Both the position numbers and the translations under genes were made by a program. This document shows positions 32,326-42,943 of a stretch of DNA of 64,000 bases, piece after piece (position 1 is the stretch's first letter; each line of letters starts with the position of its first letter). Under the pieces are notes generated by a model, which saw only the letters and a program-made list of their open reading frames with translations, made no database searches and was not told where the DNA came from. This DNA is from Metamycoplasma phocicerebrale. GTDB lineage: Bacteria; Bacillota_I; Bacilli_A; Mycoplasmatales; Metamycoplasmataceae. The DNA is taken from positions 558,001 through 622,000 of the forward strand of contig NZ_CP033058.2 of the NCBI RefSeq assembly GCF_003383595.3. The letters run 5' to 3'.

Positions 32326-34098
32326 ATGAAATTAAAAAAAAGTATTTTATTAATAAGTTCTAGCACTTTATTAATACCATTTTTAGCAACTATATCGGCA
32401 AAATGTGAAAATAAAGAAAAGAAAAGAAAACATGAAGAAGAAAAATTAAATGAAGTAGCCGATAATTTAAACATTACTATAGATAAAAATAAATATTCTA
32501 TTGAAGAAGCTTTAAATATAAAAAATTACAAATTTAATTTAGATAGCAAATATTCTTTTGAATTAATTGAAATTAAAAAGGAATCTGAAAATTCTATAGT
32601 ATTAAAATTTAAAATTAAAGAAAAAAATGGTTCTTTAATTTCCAAGGAACAAAAAAGAACATTCAATTTTACAAAAAACAAAGGAACAAATTGAAAAGAA
32701 GAGTCAAAACAAGTTAATGGTTTAATTTTTGATAAGTATTCTGAATTAAATGAAATATATGATTTAAATTCAAATATGTTTATTGATCAGGCTATTGAAA
32801 TTTTAAAAGAAAATAAATCTAAAAACAATGTCGAAGTATCTAACATAGTTTTTAAAGCCTATGACCCAACTGAAGGAAATTTAAAAATTGAATTTAATTT
32901 AAAAATTGATAATAAAAAAATTGATACTAAATTATGTTCTATTTCTGGTTTTAAAAAAATTGAAATGTTTGAATCAAAAGATATTAATGTATATTTCAAT
33001 AAGGAAAAAGCAATTAAAGAAAAGAAACAAGTTAGTGATCTTAATGAAAGTAATTTAATAGATTATTTAAAAATAATAGTTATGAATTCTAATAATCAAA
33101 ATTTAAATTTATTAGATTTATTAAAAAACAATAAAAATTTTTCTTTATCTCAGAATTTAAAATTTACAAATCATAAAAAAAATAGTGTAGATTTTGAAAT
33201 TGAAATTCAATATAGAAGCAAAAAGATATTTGAAGAGGAAAAAACTAATAGCAAAAAAATAACCATTATTAATAAGGAAATAATTGACAAAGAAATTTCG
33301 GTTAAAAATGTTTTAGATTACATTATTGAAAATGAGCTAGAAGAAAAAAATGTGGAAAACAAAAATAAAAAATTTGCTTCTACATATTTAAAATATTTCA
33401 GAAATACTAATGGAAAAATTATTAATCAATTTTTATCAAACAAACAGGAAGATTATTATAATAATCATAATGAAATAATAAAATTATCAAATGAAACCAT
33501 TAAAATTGATGATTATTTAGGACAAATTGAAATTTCATTTAATTTATCAGTGAAAAAAAATGGAACTATATATAATTCAAAATATAAAAATTATAAAATT
33601 GAAGGTTTCAAAAGTTTAGATGAAAATGTTATAAATGAGTTTTCACTTCGCTTTGACACAGAAAATACTAATGCTAAAAAGTTTTATGAAAAAATTAAAA
33701 ATGAATACCAAAAAAATCCTAGCCCTGATTTTTCTTTAAATAAAAAATGAATCGAAATGAATTGAGGCTTGGGCGAAACATTTACTTTTTTAAGATTTAT
33801 AGGAAGTGGATCTAATAGTAAGATTGAAATTCGAACTAATACCACTTTGAAATTAGATTTGGGTTCAAGACCTATTGAAGAAAGTATTAAAGAAAATGTA
33901 CAATTATTACTTTTAGATGGTTCGGAAGCTTTTGAAATAATAAATTTAAGTTGTGTTTTTGAAAGTATTACTTTCGAAAGCCAACAAGATAATAAAATAT
34001 GATTTAGTTTAAATTATAAGTTAATTGTAAACATAAATTCTAATAAAAAACAAGAAATTGAATTAAATAAAAAAGTTTCTCATTTCTTTTATATATAA
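32326..34098 (+). CDS. Putative surface lipoprotein
   Basis: A 590-residue protein with a lipoprotein signal: MKLKKSILLISSS, a hydrophobic core, then ATISAKC with Cys26. A Lys before the lipobox Cys is tolerated in mycoplasmas, where VAAKC-type sites occur. The mature part is Lys/Asn/Glu-rich and seems to contain three or four related beta segments, each with a KIEFNLKI- or EISFNLSV-like strand (about residues 80, 190, 285 and 405), pointing to an internally repeated fold. No enzyme motif is seen. Probably surface-exposed; host-interaction roles are only inferred. Confidence 0.75.
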
Positions 34099-34099
34099 T

Positions 34100-34137
34100 A
34101 TAAAATCAGGTTTAAAATCCTGATTTTATTTTTTTTT
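34100..34137. terminator. Bidirectional terminator between the lipoprotein gene and hpt
   Basis: AAAATCAGG (34102-34110) and CCTGATTTT (34119-34127) form a 9-base stem followed by ATTTTTTTTT on the plus strand. The stem includes the last codons of hpt. Confidence 0.8.
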
Positions 34138-34674
34138 AATAGTACCTATATAGGGTAATTGCCGCATTTTTTCATCCCAATCAAATCCAAAACCTACAAC
34201 AAAATCTTCTTTGTTAATTAAAAAACCAAAATTATCGGGTTCAAATTCTACAACTCTTCCACTAGGTTTATTTAATAAAGTTAAGACTTTTAAGCTTTTA
34301 GGATTCCTTGATTTTAGTATTGAAACTACTTTTGTCATGGTTCTAGCTGTATCAATTACATCCTCAACTATTAAAACATCTTTATCTTCTATATTATTAA
34401 CTAAATCAAGAATAATTTTTACGTTACCTGAAGATTTATCAGTGCCACCATAAGAACTAGTTATCATAAAATCAGAAATAAAATCTATGTCTATTGTTTT
34501 AATCAATTGAGCATAAAAAGGCAAACTTCCTTTTAATAATCCAACAATTATTAAATCAGAAGAATTTTTATAAGTTTCATTAACTCATTGACTTAATTCA
34601 TATATTTTATTTTCAAGATCTTCTTGGGTAAAAAGTACTTTTTCTATTCTTTTGTCTATTTTTTTATTTTTCAT
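34126..34674 (-). CDS. hpt: Hypoxanthine phosphoribosyltransferase
   Basis: Salvages hypoxanthine and guanine with PRPP; essential for mycoplasmas, which cannot make purines. The 182-residue protein has IIVGLLKGSLPF, the PRPP loop VEDVIDTARTM and the C-terminal VVGFGFDWDEKMRQLPYIG, all typical. The ATG at 34674 is reached through a TGA Trp codon. It overlaps the upstream kinase gene by 11 bases, forming a nucleotide-salvage pair. Confidence 0.95.
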
Positions 34675-35314
34675 TTTTTTGTTCTTCCTCAATAATAGTT
34701 AGAACCTTTTTAAAAACTTGATTTTCGGTTAAATCATTTGTATCTACAATTTTAAAATTTAAATTATATTTTTCTGCTAACTCTTTAAATAATTTAAAAT
34801 AATTTTCATGCAAATTTTTAAAATATGCATAGTTTGAATCCCAATTATCTATTTCTGTTTTTCTGCCTCTTTCAAAAATTCTTTTTTTAAAAGTATCAAA
34901 ACTTATATCTAAAAAAATTACTAAATCAGGTAATTCTTTTTTTGTAATTAATTTTGAAAATAAAGCATCGTAACCTTCTAAATATTTTGCTTCTTTTTGT
35001 TTTAATATTAACTTTGCAAAAATATAATGCTCGATTGAAAATCTATCCAAAAATAAATGTCTATTTTCTTCTGGCATTTTTTTTAATTGTTCATATATTT
35101 CATTAAATTTAGAACTGTGATTTTCAATAATGTAACTTTGAAATCCAATAGTAAGATTAGGTTTTTTTTCATATAATCATTTCAAAAATGTATTAAAAAC
35201 TTCATCATTTTCTTCAAATTCATGAAGCAATAATGAATTTGGAAAATATTTTGCTAATTTTTGTGATAGCGAACTTTTGCCGGCAGCTATCATACCGCTA
35301 ATTCCTATAACCAT
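34664..35314 (-). CDS. Deoxynucleoside kinase (dAdo/dGuo/dCyd kinase family)
   Basis: Phosphorylates salvaged deoxynucleosides. The 216-residue protein has the P-loop GISGMIAAGKSSL, a DRFSIEHYIF motif matching the DRS/ERS region, the VIFLDISFDTFKKRIFERGR lid and a typical length. The substrate (dA, dG or dC) cannot be told from sequence alone. The start follows TGGAGGAACACTT. It is coupled to hpt. Confidence 0.9.
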
Positions 35315-35459
35315 AAGTGTTCCTCCAAAATTTATTTCATTTATTTTACTAAACTTTTTAAAGCAAAAAATAAAATTTATTAAAAAAAATTATTTATAAA
35401 AAAATGTTATTTTTTTAATCTAATTTTTGCAATTTTTATAAAAAAAATAATAAAATTAT

Positions 35460-35484
35460 TCACCTTTTCTAAAGGTGATTTTTT
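35460..35484. terminator. Hairpin downstream of folD
   Basis: TCACCTTT (35460-35467) and AAAGGTGA (35471-35478) form an 8-base stem. The stronger U-run (TTTTTT) is on the plus strand, yet the adjacent gene (folD) is on the minus strand, where the tail is only AATAATTTTATTATTTTTTTT. It can still serve folD. Confidence 0.5.
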
Positions 35485-35496
35485 GTTTTGCTATTT

Positions 35497-36369
35497 TTAT
35501 TTATTAATAATATCAAAATACATGGTTGTGTTATTTTGTATATCATAAGATTTAATTAAATTTAATAGTAATCCGACTATTGTCATAGGTCCCACTCCGC
35601 CCGGAACTGGTGTACAATAAGATATTGGAGTTTTTATATTTTCTATATTAACGTCACCTGTTATTTTATTGTTTTCTAATCTATGAATGCCGACATCTAT
35701 TAATATTACATTATTTTTTAATTTTATATTTTGCAAGCAATCTCTAACTCCCGTAGCCACAATAACAATGTCGTTTAAATGCATATCAGTTTTTGAATTA
35801 TATTTATCATACCTACGAACCACATTTCCCAATTGTTCAAAATAATTAGATAAGGGTTTGCCCACTATTTTACTTTGACCAACAACACCTATTTCTTTTT
35901 TATTAAAATCTATATTATATTCTTTTAAAAGTAAAATAATTCCTAAATCAGTTGCTGGAATATAAGCATTCTTATTAATAATATAATTAGCTTTTTGATT
36001 AAAATCATTTAAGCCATCAATATCTTTTACATTAGATATTTTATTTAATACATTTTCAACATTAATTTTATTATTAGTTTGCATTGGTAATTGAATAATA
36101 AAACCTGTTGTGTTTTTTTCTAATTCATTAATAGAATTAATAATATCTTTTTCTTTAGCACTACTATCTAATTTAATTAATTTTGTTTTTATTCCCAAAT
36201 TTTTTGCTGCTCTTAGTTTATGCTTTATATAAATGTTTGATTCTTCTAAATTACCAACTTGCAAAATACCTAAAATTGGCATATTATTATCTGCCAATTT
36301 TTTTAATTCTCTTTTAATTTTAAGCATAATTAATTCAGAAGTTTTCTTACCATCTAATATTTTATACAT
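35497..36369 (-). CDS. folD: Methylenetetrahydrofolate dehydrogenase/cyclohydrolase
   Basis: Interconverts 5,10-methylene-, methenyl- and 10-formyl-THF. Start ATG 36369 gives MYKILDGKK, the family N-terminus, and 290 residues; the frame is open 39 bases further, but that overlaps the upstream gene. Signatures: GILQVGN with YIKHKLRAAKNLGI (catalytic Lys), GFIIQLPMQ, DIDGLNDFN, GVVGQSKIVGKPLSNYF and YCTPVPGGVGPMT. One base separates it from the stop of the DUF2188 gene, so they are coupled. Confidence 0.95.
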   Translation of the reverse strand: MYKILDGKKTSELIMLKIKRELKKLADNNMPILGILQVGNLEESNIYIKHKLRAAKNLGIKTKLIKLDSSAKEKDIINSINELEKNTTGFIIQLPMQTNNKINVENVLNKISNVKDIDGLNDFNQKANYIINKNAYIPATDLGIILLLKEYNIDFNKKEIGVVGQSKIVGKPLSNYFEQLGNVVRRYDKYNSKTDMHLNDIVIVATGVRDCLQNIKLKNNVILIDVGIHRLENNKITGDVNIENIKTPISYCTPVPGGVGPMTIVGLLLNLIKSYDIQNNTTMYFDIINK

Positions 36370-36370
36370 T

Positions 36371-36547
36371 TTAAGCTTTTCTAAATGCCCCGGTTTTACT
36401 TTGGACATTTGTGCCGGTTGTATCTTTTAGTGATCTCGCATAATCTATAGCTTCTTTTTGAGTTTTAAATACTCTTAAGGCTTTTTTTCCTTTAGGATTT
36501 TTAACCGCTCAACCATCTGGGTGATTTACTACTAATCTAACTGCCAT
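36371..36547 (-). CDS. Small DUF2188-like protein
   Basis: A 58-residue protein: AVRLVVNHPDGWAVKNPKGKK, then FKTQKEAIDYARSLKD and a basic tail. This matches the DUF2188 pattern (HVVPNPDGGWAVK... TQEEAIxxAREL). GGAGG is 5 bases before ATG 36547; an ATG at 36550 is in frame but too close. It is the first gene of a pair with folD. The function is unknown; a small basic nucleic-acid- or ribosome-associated protein is possible. Confidence 0.7.
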
Positions 36548-36673
36548 CATAACCTCCATAATTATATATTTAGACACTATAAATATATTATAAAGTTAAT
36601 TCTTTGTTTTTAATAGAAAATAAGGGTATTTTTTAAAACTTTTATCTTTTTTTGATTTTACAAATAATTTATT

Positions 36674-36708
36674 AAAAAAACCAATGCTAAAATAAGCACT
36701 GATTTGGT
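36674..36708 (-). terminator. Terminator after ssrA
   Basis: On the minus strand CCAAATCAGTGCT and AGCATTGG form an interrupted stem followed by a run of seven T residues. Confidence 0.7.
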
Positions 36709-36718
36709 AATTAACATA

Positions 36719-37105
36719 TGGTGGAGATGCGGGGAATCGAACCCCGGTCCACACACTTTCTTGAATTTGCATCTACAGTTTAGTTTTATTTTTAATATTA
36801 CTTATTATTTTAAAATAAACAAAAATTATAATAAGTTTTAGTTTAAAGTGTCATTTAGCTATAAACTAAAATTTACTAAATCAAGCCCTCCAACAAACAT
36901 TCCTAAACCGGGCAATTAAAGGAGTTTGACCAATTACAAATTAAGCGTAAACTGGGTTTGCTTGATTAATCATAGCATTTGCCATGAAAAAATCATTTTG
37001 TTTTTTGTTTTCTAAGTTTGCGTTTAAATAGCCTAGAAAGTATTAAGGTTTACCAAACCACTGCAGCAAAAGCTTTTAAGTGCCTGTCGAAGCCATTACA
37101 CCCCC
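36719..37105 (-). ncRNA. ssrA: Transfer-messenger RNA (tmRNA)
   Basis: Rescues stalled ribosomes and tags the unfinished protein. The 5' end GGGGGTGTAATGGCTTCGAC (from 37105) and the 3' end GGTTCGATTCCCCGCATCTCCACCA-like T-arm/acceptor (to 36719, CCA encoded) are standard. The tag frame starts with GCA at 37021 and runs 26 codons to TAA 36943-36941. It begins ANLENKKQND and ends NQANPVYA. The tag is long, as in other mycoplasmas. smpB ends 11 bases upstream. Confidence 0.96.
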
Positions 37106-37116
37106 ATATTTATATT

Positions 37117-37548
37117 TTAATACATATTGTTTATTTTTCTTTTTAAATCTTCTTGTTTAATTTTTTCTCTTTTATCATATTTTTTTAATTTTTTGGCAAG
37201 AGCTATTTCTATTTTTATATGATTATTAATTCAATACATTGAAATGGGTATTATAATCAAAGATAAACGTTCAACTATATTTTTTATTCTTAATATTTCA
37301 CGTTTATGCATTAATAGTTTACGAGAACGATTTAAATCTCCTTTAACTAACATGTATTGTGCTATATGGACATTATTCAATCACAATTCATTGCCTTTAT
37401 CAATATAACAAAATGCATTGTCTAATTTAACATTTTGTGCTCTTAAGCTTTTTACTTCTCACCCAAATAATGAAATACCAGCCTCATAGGTGCTGTGTAT
37501 TTCATAATCAGATTTTGCAAACTTGTTTTTAACTATTAATTTAGGCAT
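37117..37548 (-). CDS. smpB: SsrA-binding protein SmpB
   Basis: Binds the tRNA-like domain of tmRNA and places it in the stalled A site. The 143-residue protein has KFAKSDYEIHSTYEAGISLFGWEVKSLR (TGA as Trp), DNAFCYIDKGNELWLNNVHI and a basic C-terminal helix (KKYDKREKIKQEDLKRK). It lies directly upstream of ssrA in the same direction, downstream of rnr. Confidence 0.95.
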
Positions 37549-37580
37549 AAATAAAATTATAAAGTATAAAAAAAGAAATA

Positions 37581-39722
37581 CTAACACAATTGTGCATTAA
37601 TATTTCCTTTTTCTCTTTCTATACTTGTGATTTTAATTTTATAATCATTTCCCACTCGAAGATTATATTTTTGGCCTTTAACTTCATAATTGGAAACTTT
37701 AATTATATTATCTTCTAAATTCTCAAATCTTATTAAAACACTTGTTTGATATTTATTTATATTGAAAAACGCTCCAAATTTTTCAATTGAAATTAAAGTT
37801 GCATTAAATTCCTTGCCTATTAAAGAATCAAAAAATTCAGCTTTTCTAATATCAACTATATCTCTTTCTATAGACATAGCAGTTTTTTCACTTTCGGAGT
37901 TTTGAGAAGCAATTTCACTTATTCTTGATTTTAAATTTAGTAATTCTTCATTTGTATATTCTTTATTATCATGATTAAATAAATACTTTCTAATCAATCT
38001 ATGCAATAAAAGATCTGGATATCTTCTAATTGGAGAAGTAAAATGAGAGTATTGTTTAGAAGCCAACCCAAAATGCCCTATATTATCTGAAGAATAAATA
38101 GCTTTTTGCATAGTTCGCAAAAATGCATTCTTCATATATTCACCATAACTTTTTTCTTTTAATTCATTAACCATTTTAGCAAAACTTAATGGTTCACCAT
38201 CATAAGGTACTTCAACATTTTTAATTCCTGAAAAATTAATTAGCTGTTGTAGCTCAAATAATTTATCAGATGAAGGTTTATCGTGGATTCTATATATTGA
38301 AGGTATATTTTTTTTCAACATAATTAAAGCAACAGTTTCATTTGCTCTAACCATAAAATCTTCAATCATATTTTCACTTTCTCCTTCTTCTCTTATTACA
38401 ATATCTATAACTTTTCCATCTTTCATTATAATTTTTGGTTCTTTAATATCGAAATTAACATATCCATCATTTAATTTACTTTGCCTTAAAATTTTGGAAA
38501 GATGTTTAGATACATTTAACATATTTTCAATTTCTTTTGGTAATTTAATTTTTGATTCATAAAAGTCATTTACTTCATTATAAGTTAAACGATAATTAGA
38601 ATTAATTACACTTTCATAAAGCTTAAAATCTACATTTTTGCCAAGAGAATCTATTTCTAATTCCAAAGTAAGCGTATTTCTGTCAACATTTGGATTTAAT
38701 GAACATATTCCATTGGACAACTCAAAAGGCAACATAGGTATAACTTTATCAGGTAAATAAATGCTAGTTCCTCTAATTAAAGCTTCTTTATCAATGGGAC
38801 TTCCTTCTTTAACATAATAAGAAACATCTGCAATATGAATAAATAATTTTTTATTTCCATTATCTAAATCAAAACAAGAAATAGCATCATCAAAATCCTT
38901 AGTATCTAAACCATCTATTGTTACAGTTAATAAATTTCTTAAATCTTTTCTTGATTTTATTTCATTTTGACTTACTGAATCAGGTAAATTTAGAGCCGCT
39001 TCGTGAGTTTCTTCATTAAAATCTAAATTCACTTCATTTTCAGCAAAAATTTTTTTAAATGGGTATTCAAAATCATCTTTAGAAGTTAAAATACCTTCAT
39101 ATTTACCTATTACTGCTTGTTCATTAGGTTCTAAAATTTTAACTTTTATTATTTGATTTTCTTTTATATCTTTTGGAATTTGCCATTTGTTTAAAATATC
39201 AAATCTAGCGGAATCTTTTTCATTTAAAGGTTCGAAATAATATTTAAATTTATCAGATTTTTTTCATATTCCAACAATAGTACACATATTGTGCTTAAGT
39301 AATTTTAATAATTTAGCTTTATATAATTTTTGATTTTCTTCATTGAAATAATAAAAAACCTTTGCTAATACTAAATCACCATCTAATATATTTTTTAATT
39401 GAAAAGGGAATAATATAGCTGATTTTTTGTGTTCTAAATTATTATCTTCGTCAAAATCAATAAACCCCAATCTTTTATTGGTTATTGAAATTTGTGTTTC
39501 AATATTTTTAATAAAATATATAGGAAAGTAATTATTATTTTTATCTATATCAATTTCGTTTTCATCAACCATTTTTTTTAATAAAAAAGTCAATTTATTG
39601 TTTTGAGATGGGTGTATTTGCAATTTTTTGGCAATTTGTAAAAAATTTAGACCTAAATTATTATTTTGAATTAATTTCAAAATTACTGTTGGGTCTAAAT
39701 TTTTTTTATTTTCAAATTTCAT
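37581..39722 (-). CDS. rnr: Ribonuclease R
   Basis: A processive 3'-5' exoribonuclease that works with tmRNA-SmpB in mRNA decay. The 713-residue protein has an N-terminal winged-helix region (LGLNFLQIAKKLQIHPSQ), cold-shock domains, the RNB catalytic centre TIDGLDTKDFDDAIS with the HIADVSYYV segment, FTSPIRRYPDLLLHRL, and a C-terminal S1 domain (IGKEFNATLISIEKFGAFF). It starts 2 bases after the secG stop with AAAAAGG. Confidence 0.96.
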
Positions 39723-39724
39723 TA

Positions 39725-39979
39725 TTAACCTTTTTGAACTAATACTCTAATCACTATAGCAAATATAAATAACAGCACCCCTAAAGAAATCATTGATCAT
39801 TTTAATACTTTTTTAATTCCACGCTCTTTAGAAACTTTAAATAAATCTAAATCATTACTTCCAACTAATGCTCCACTAAAACTATTTGAATCTGGAGCCA
39901 TCATAAAAGATATTCCAACAATAAAAAATGAAACTATTATTAAAATACTTATTAGTATTCATAAACCTGTACTACTCAT
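39725..39979 (-). CDS. secG: Protein translocase subunit SecG
   Basis: An 84-residue SecYEG accessory subunit with two membrane helices (LWILISILIIVSFFIVGIS and WSMISLGVLLFIFAIVIRVL) and the conserved loop SFSGALVGSNDLDLFKVSKERG. The frame crosses two TGA Trp codons. The start follows AAAGGAGAAAAAA. The order aspS-secG-rnr-smpB-ssrA places it in a translation/secretion operon. Confidence 0.92.
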
Positions 39980-39990
39980 TTTTTTCTCCT

Positions 39991-41661
39991 TTATTTTTTA
40001 ATTTCTATACCATATTCAAATAGTTGTTCTTTTGAAACTTCCGAAGGTGCCGAAGTTAACAAATCAACTCCTTTTGCATTTTTTGGAAATGCTATAACAT
40101 CTCTTATAGAAGATGATTTGGTTAAAATCATTAATATTCTTTCTATACCAAAAGCAATACCACAATGTGGAGGCAAACCATATTCAAATGCTTTTAAAAA
40201 GAAACCAAATCTTGAATTTTGTTCTTTTTGAGATATATTAAGTATATCAAACATCATTCTTTGTGTTTTTAAATCGTAAATTCTAATTGATCCTGAGCCT
40301 AATTCAAAACCATTTAAAACTAAATCATAAGATTTTGCTCTAACTTTAGAAAATTCTTTTGTTTCTAAATACTTAGTTGTATTTTCATCAAATTGAGTAA
40401 ATGGGTGGTGAGCGGGTACATAAGTTTTAGTTTCTTTGTCATATTCAAACATTGGTCAATTAACTATTCATAAAAATTTTAATTTATTTGGATCTGCTAA
40501 TTGATAAATTTCATTTAACAATGTTCTTATTGCTCCTAAAGATTTTAAAGCGTCTTCTTCATCATCACTCGCAGAAACTAAAGCATAAGATTCTTTAAAT
40601 TTACAATTATTATTTTTAGATAAATATTCGCTTGAATAGCATTTAGGACTATTTAAATCTAATATTTCAAAAAAATCACCGTTATTTTTCTTAAATATTT
40701 CATTAATATCTTTCGAATGTGATTCTACATTTCTATCAAAAATAATCACTTTAATATATTTTTTATTAAATTTAGTACTTAATTCTTTTGAAAAATCTTG
40801 AATTAAGTATTCATATCTTGTATCTGGTTTATCATTACCATAATGTTGCATTGAATAATCAAAATCCATTTTTGGAAAATTAGGTTTTATAGAAAATCCC
40901 ATTTTATTTAAAACTTCAACTCACATTTCCTCGCAAAGATTAAAAATATCTTGCTGTTGAGCAAATGACATTTCAATATCAAGTTGAGTAAATTCTGGTT
41001 GTCTATCTTTTCTTAAATCTTCATCTCTAAACACTCTTGCTAGTTGAAAATATTTTTCAATACCCCCAGCCATTAATAATTGCTTAAATAATTGTGGCGA
41101 TTGTGGTAAAGCAAAAAATTTTCCTTTACGCCTTGTGGGCACTAAATAATCTCTAGCCCCCTCTGGAGTAGATTTGCCTAAAATTGGTGTTTCTACTTCT
41201 ATAAAACCTTTTTTATCAAAAAAGTTTCTAATTAATAACGATAACTTATGTCTCATTTTTAAATTATTTAAAACTTTTTCATTACGAACATCTAAAAATC
41301 TATATTCTAATCTAAGATCTTCATTGGCAGAATTATCTCTATTATCATCAATATCAAAAGGAATTTGTTTAGCAGAATTTAAAATTTCATATTTTTCAAC
41401 TAATACTTCTATTTCTCCTGAAGCTAAATCTTTATTAGCCTCCAAACGTTTTTGAACTTTTCCAATTGCTTTAATGCAACTTTCTTTTGTTAATAATGGA
41501 TCACTAATATTTTGAAAAATCAATTGAACAATACCACTAGAATCTCTTAAATCTATAAACATTTGTCCTTTAAATTTTCTTTTATTTGCTATCCAACCAT
41601 ACAGTTCTACCGCTTCGCCTAAATTATTTTTATTTAACTTAGAACAATAACTTTTTTTCAT
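39991..41661 (-). CDS. aspS: Aspartyl-tRNA synthetase
   Basis: A class IIb synthetase of 556 residues: an N-terminal OB anticodon-binding fold ([26 protein letters not shown]), motif 1 FIEVETPIL, the flexible loop [13 protein letters not shown], motif 2 [24 protein letters not shown], an insertion (GAD-like) domain, and motif 3 [11 protein letters not shown]. Bacterial-type AspRS. The ATG lies one base after the hisS stop, a common coupled pair. Confidence 0.97.
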
Positions 41662-41662
41662 T

Positions 41663-42922
41663 TTATAGTGCCTCTAGTACTTTCTTTTTAAAATCTTCTA
41701 AATTTTTATATTCAAATTCTATTTCCTTATCTTTAAATTTTAATTTAATGTAATTTGGTTTAGAATTCAATTCCTTAAACAATAAGATTTTAGGTTTATT
41801 TTTAAAATTTAATTTAAATAATTGTTTAATAGTTATTTTTGAATTAACAAATTCTACATTAAATTCCTTTCGCAAATCATATACAATTTTAAGTATCTCA
41901 TTTCTTTCTTTTTCATTAATATAGGCTGCTAAGATCTGCAATTGATTATCTATTTCTTTATATTTACCAATATTATAGGAAATTATTTCAACTAATCTAT
42001 CAACACCAAAAGCAAAACCAATAGAACCTAAATCAGGACCTTCAAATGACTTAATCATTCCATCATATCTGCCACCTGCCAAAATGGTTGACTTAGTACC
42101 CAAAGCTTCGGAAGTTGATACAAATTCAAAAACTATATCTGTGTAATAATCTAAACCTCTCACTAAATATGGGTTTTCTTTAAATTTAATTCCAGACTCT
42201 TTTAGTAAATTTAATAAATCTTCATAATCTTTTTGTTCTTTTTCTGTTAAAAAATCAATTAACTTAGGCGCTTGCTTAACAAAATCTTTTTCTATTTCTT
42301 CTTTATCATCTAAAATTCTTAATACGTTTTTTTCAAGTCTTAATTTTGATATTTCATTCAATTGTGATTTATATTGTTGAAAATATTTTTTTAAATTATT
42401 AATATAGTTATTTCTACTTTCAAAACTACCCAAATTATTTATTTCTAAAACAAAATCATTAATTTTAATTTCTTTAAGAAAATCATTTGCTAATTTTATA
42501 ATTTCAAAATTACTTAAAACTGATTTTTTTTCAATTAACTCTACTCCTCCTTGAATAAATTGTCTATATCTTCCTTTTTGAGGCCTTTCATATCTAAACA
42601 TAGGACCAAAATAATAAAGTTTAGAATTATCTAAATTATTTATTTTATTTTCAATATAAGCTCTTATTGTAGAAGCGGTTCCTTCCGGTCTCAAGGCAAC
42701 CATGCGATTGCCCTTATCTTTAAAAACATACATTTCTTTAGTAACTATATCGCTAGTTTCTCCTGTAGCCCTAACAAATAAGTTATAATCCTCAATTATT
42801 GGGGTTTCAATGTATTTATAATTATATTGTCATGAAATCTTTTCAAAAGATTTTCGAATATAACTTACAATGCTGGCTTCATTAGAATATATATCTTTAG
42901 TTCCCTTTAATCTATTAAACAT
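41663..42922 (-). CDS. hisS: Histidyl-tRNA synthetase
   Basis: Class II, 419 residues, beginning FNRLKGTKDI. Motif 2 YFGPMFRYERPQKGRYRQF, the histidine motifs LVRGLDYYTDIVFEF and AGGRYDGMI, motif 3 GSIGFAFGVDRL and a C-terminal anticodon-binding domain are present. The start follows ATGAGGTGAATTA, 21 bases after the secDF stop; aspS follows with a 1-base gap. Confidence 0.96.
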
Positions 42923-42943
42923 TAATTCACCTCATTATTTTTT

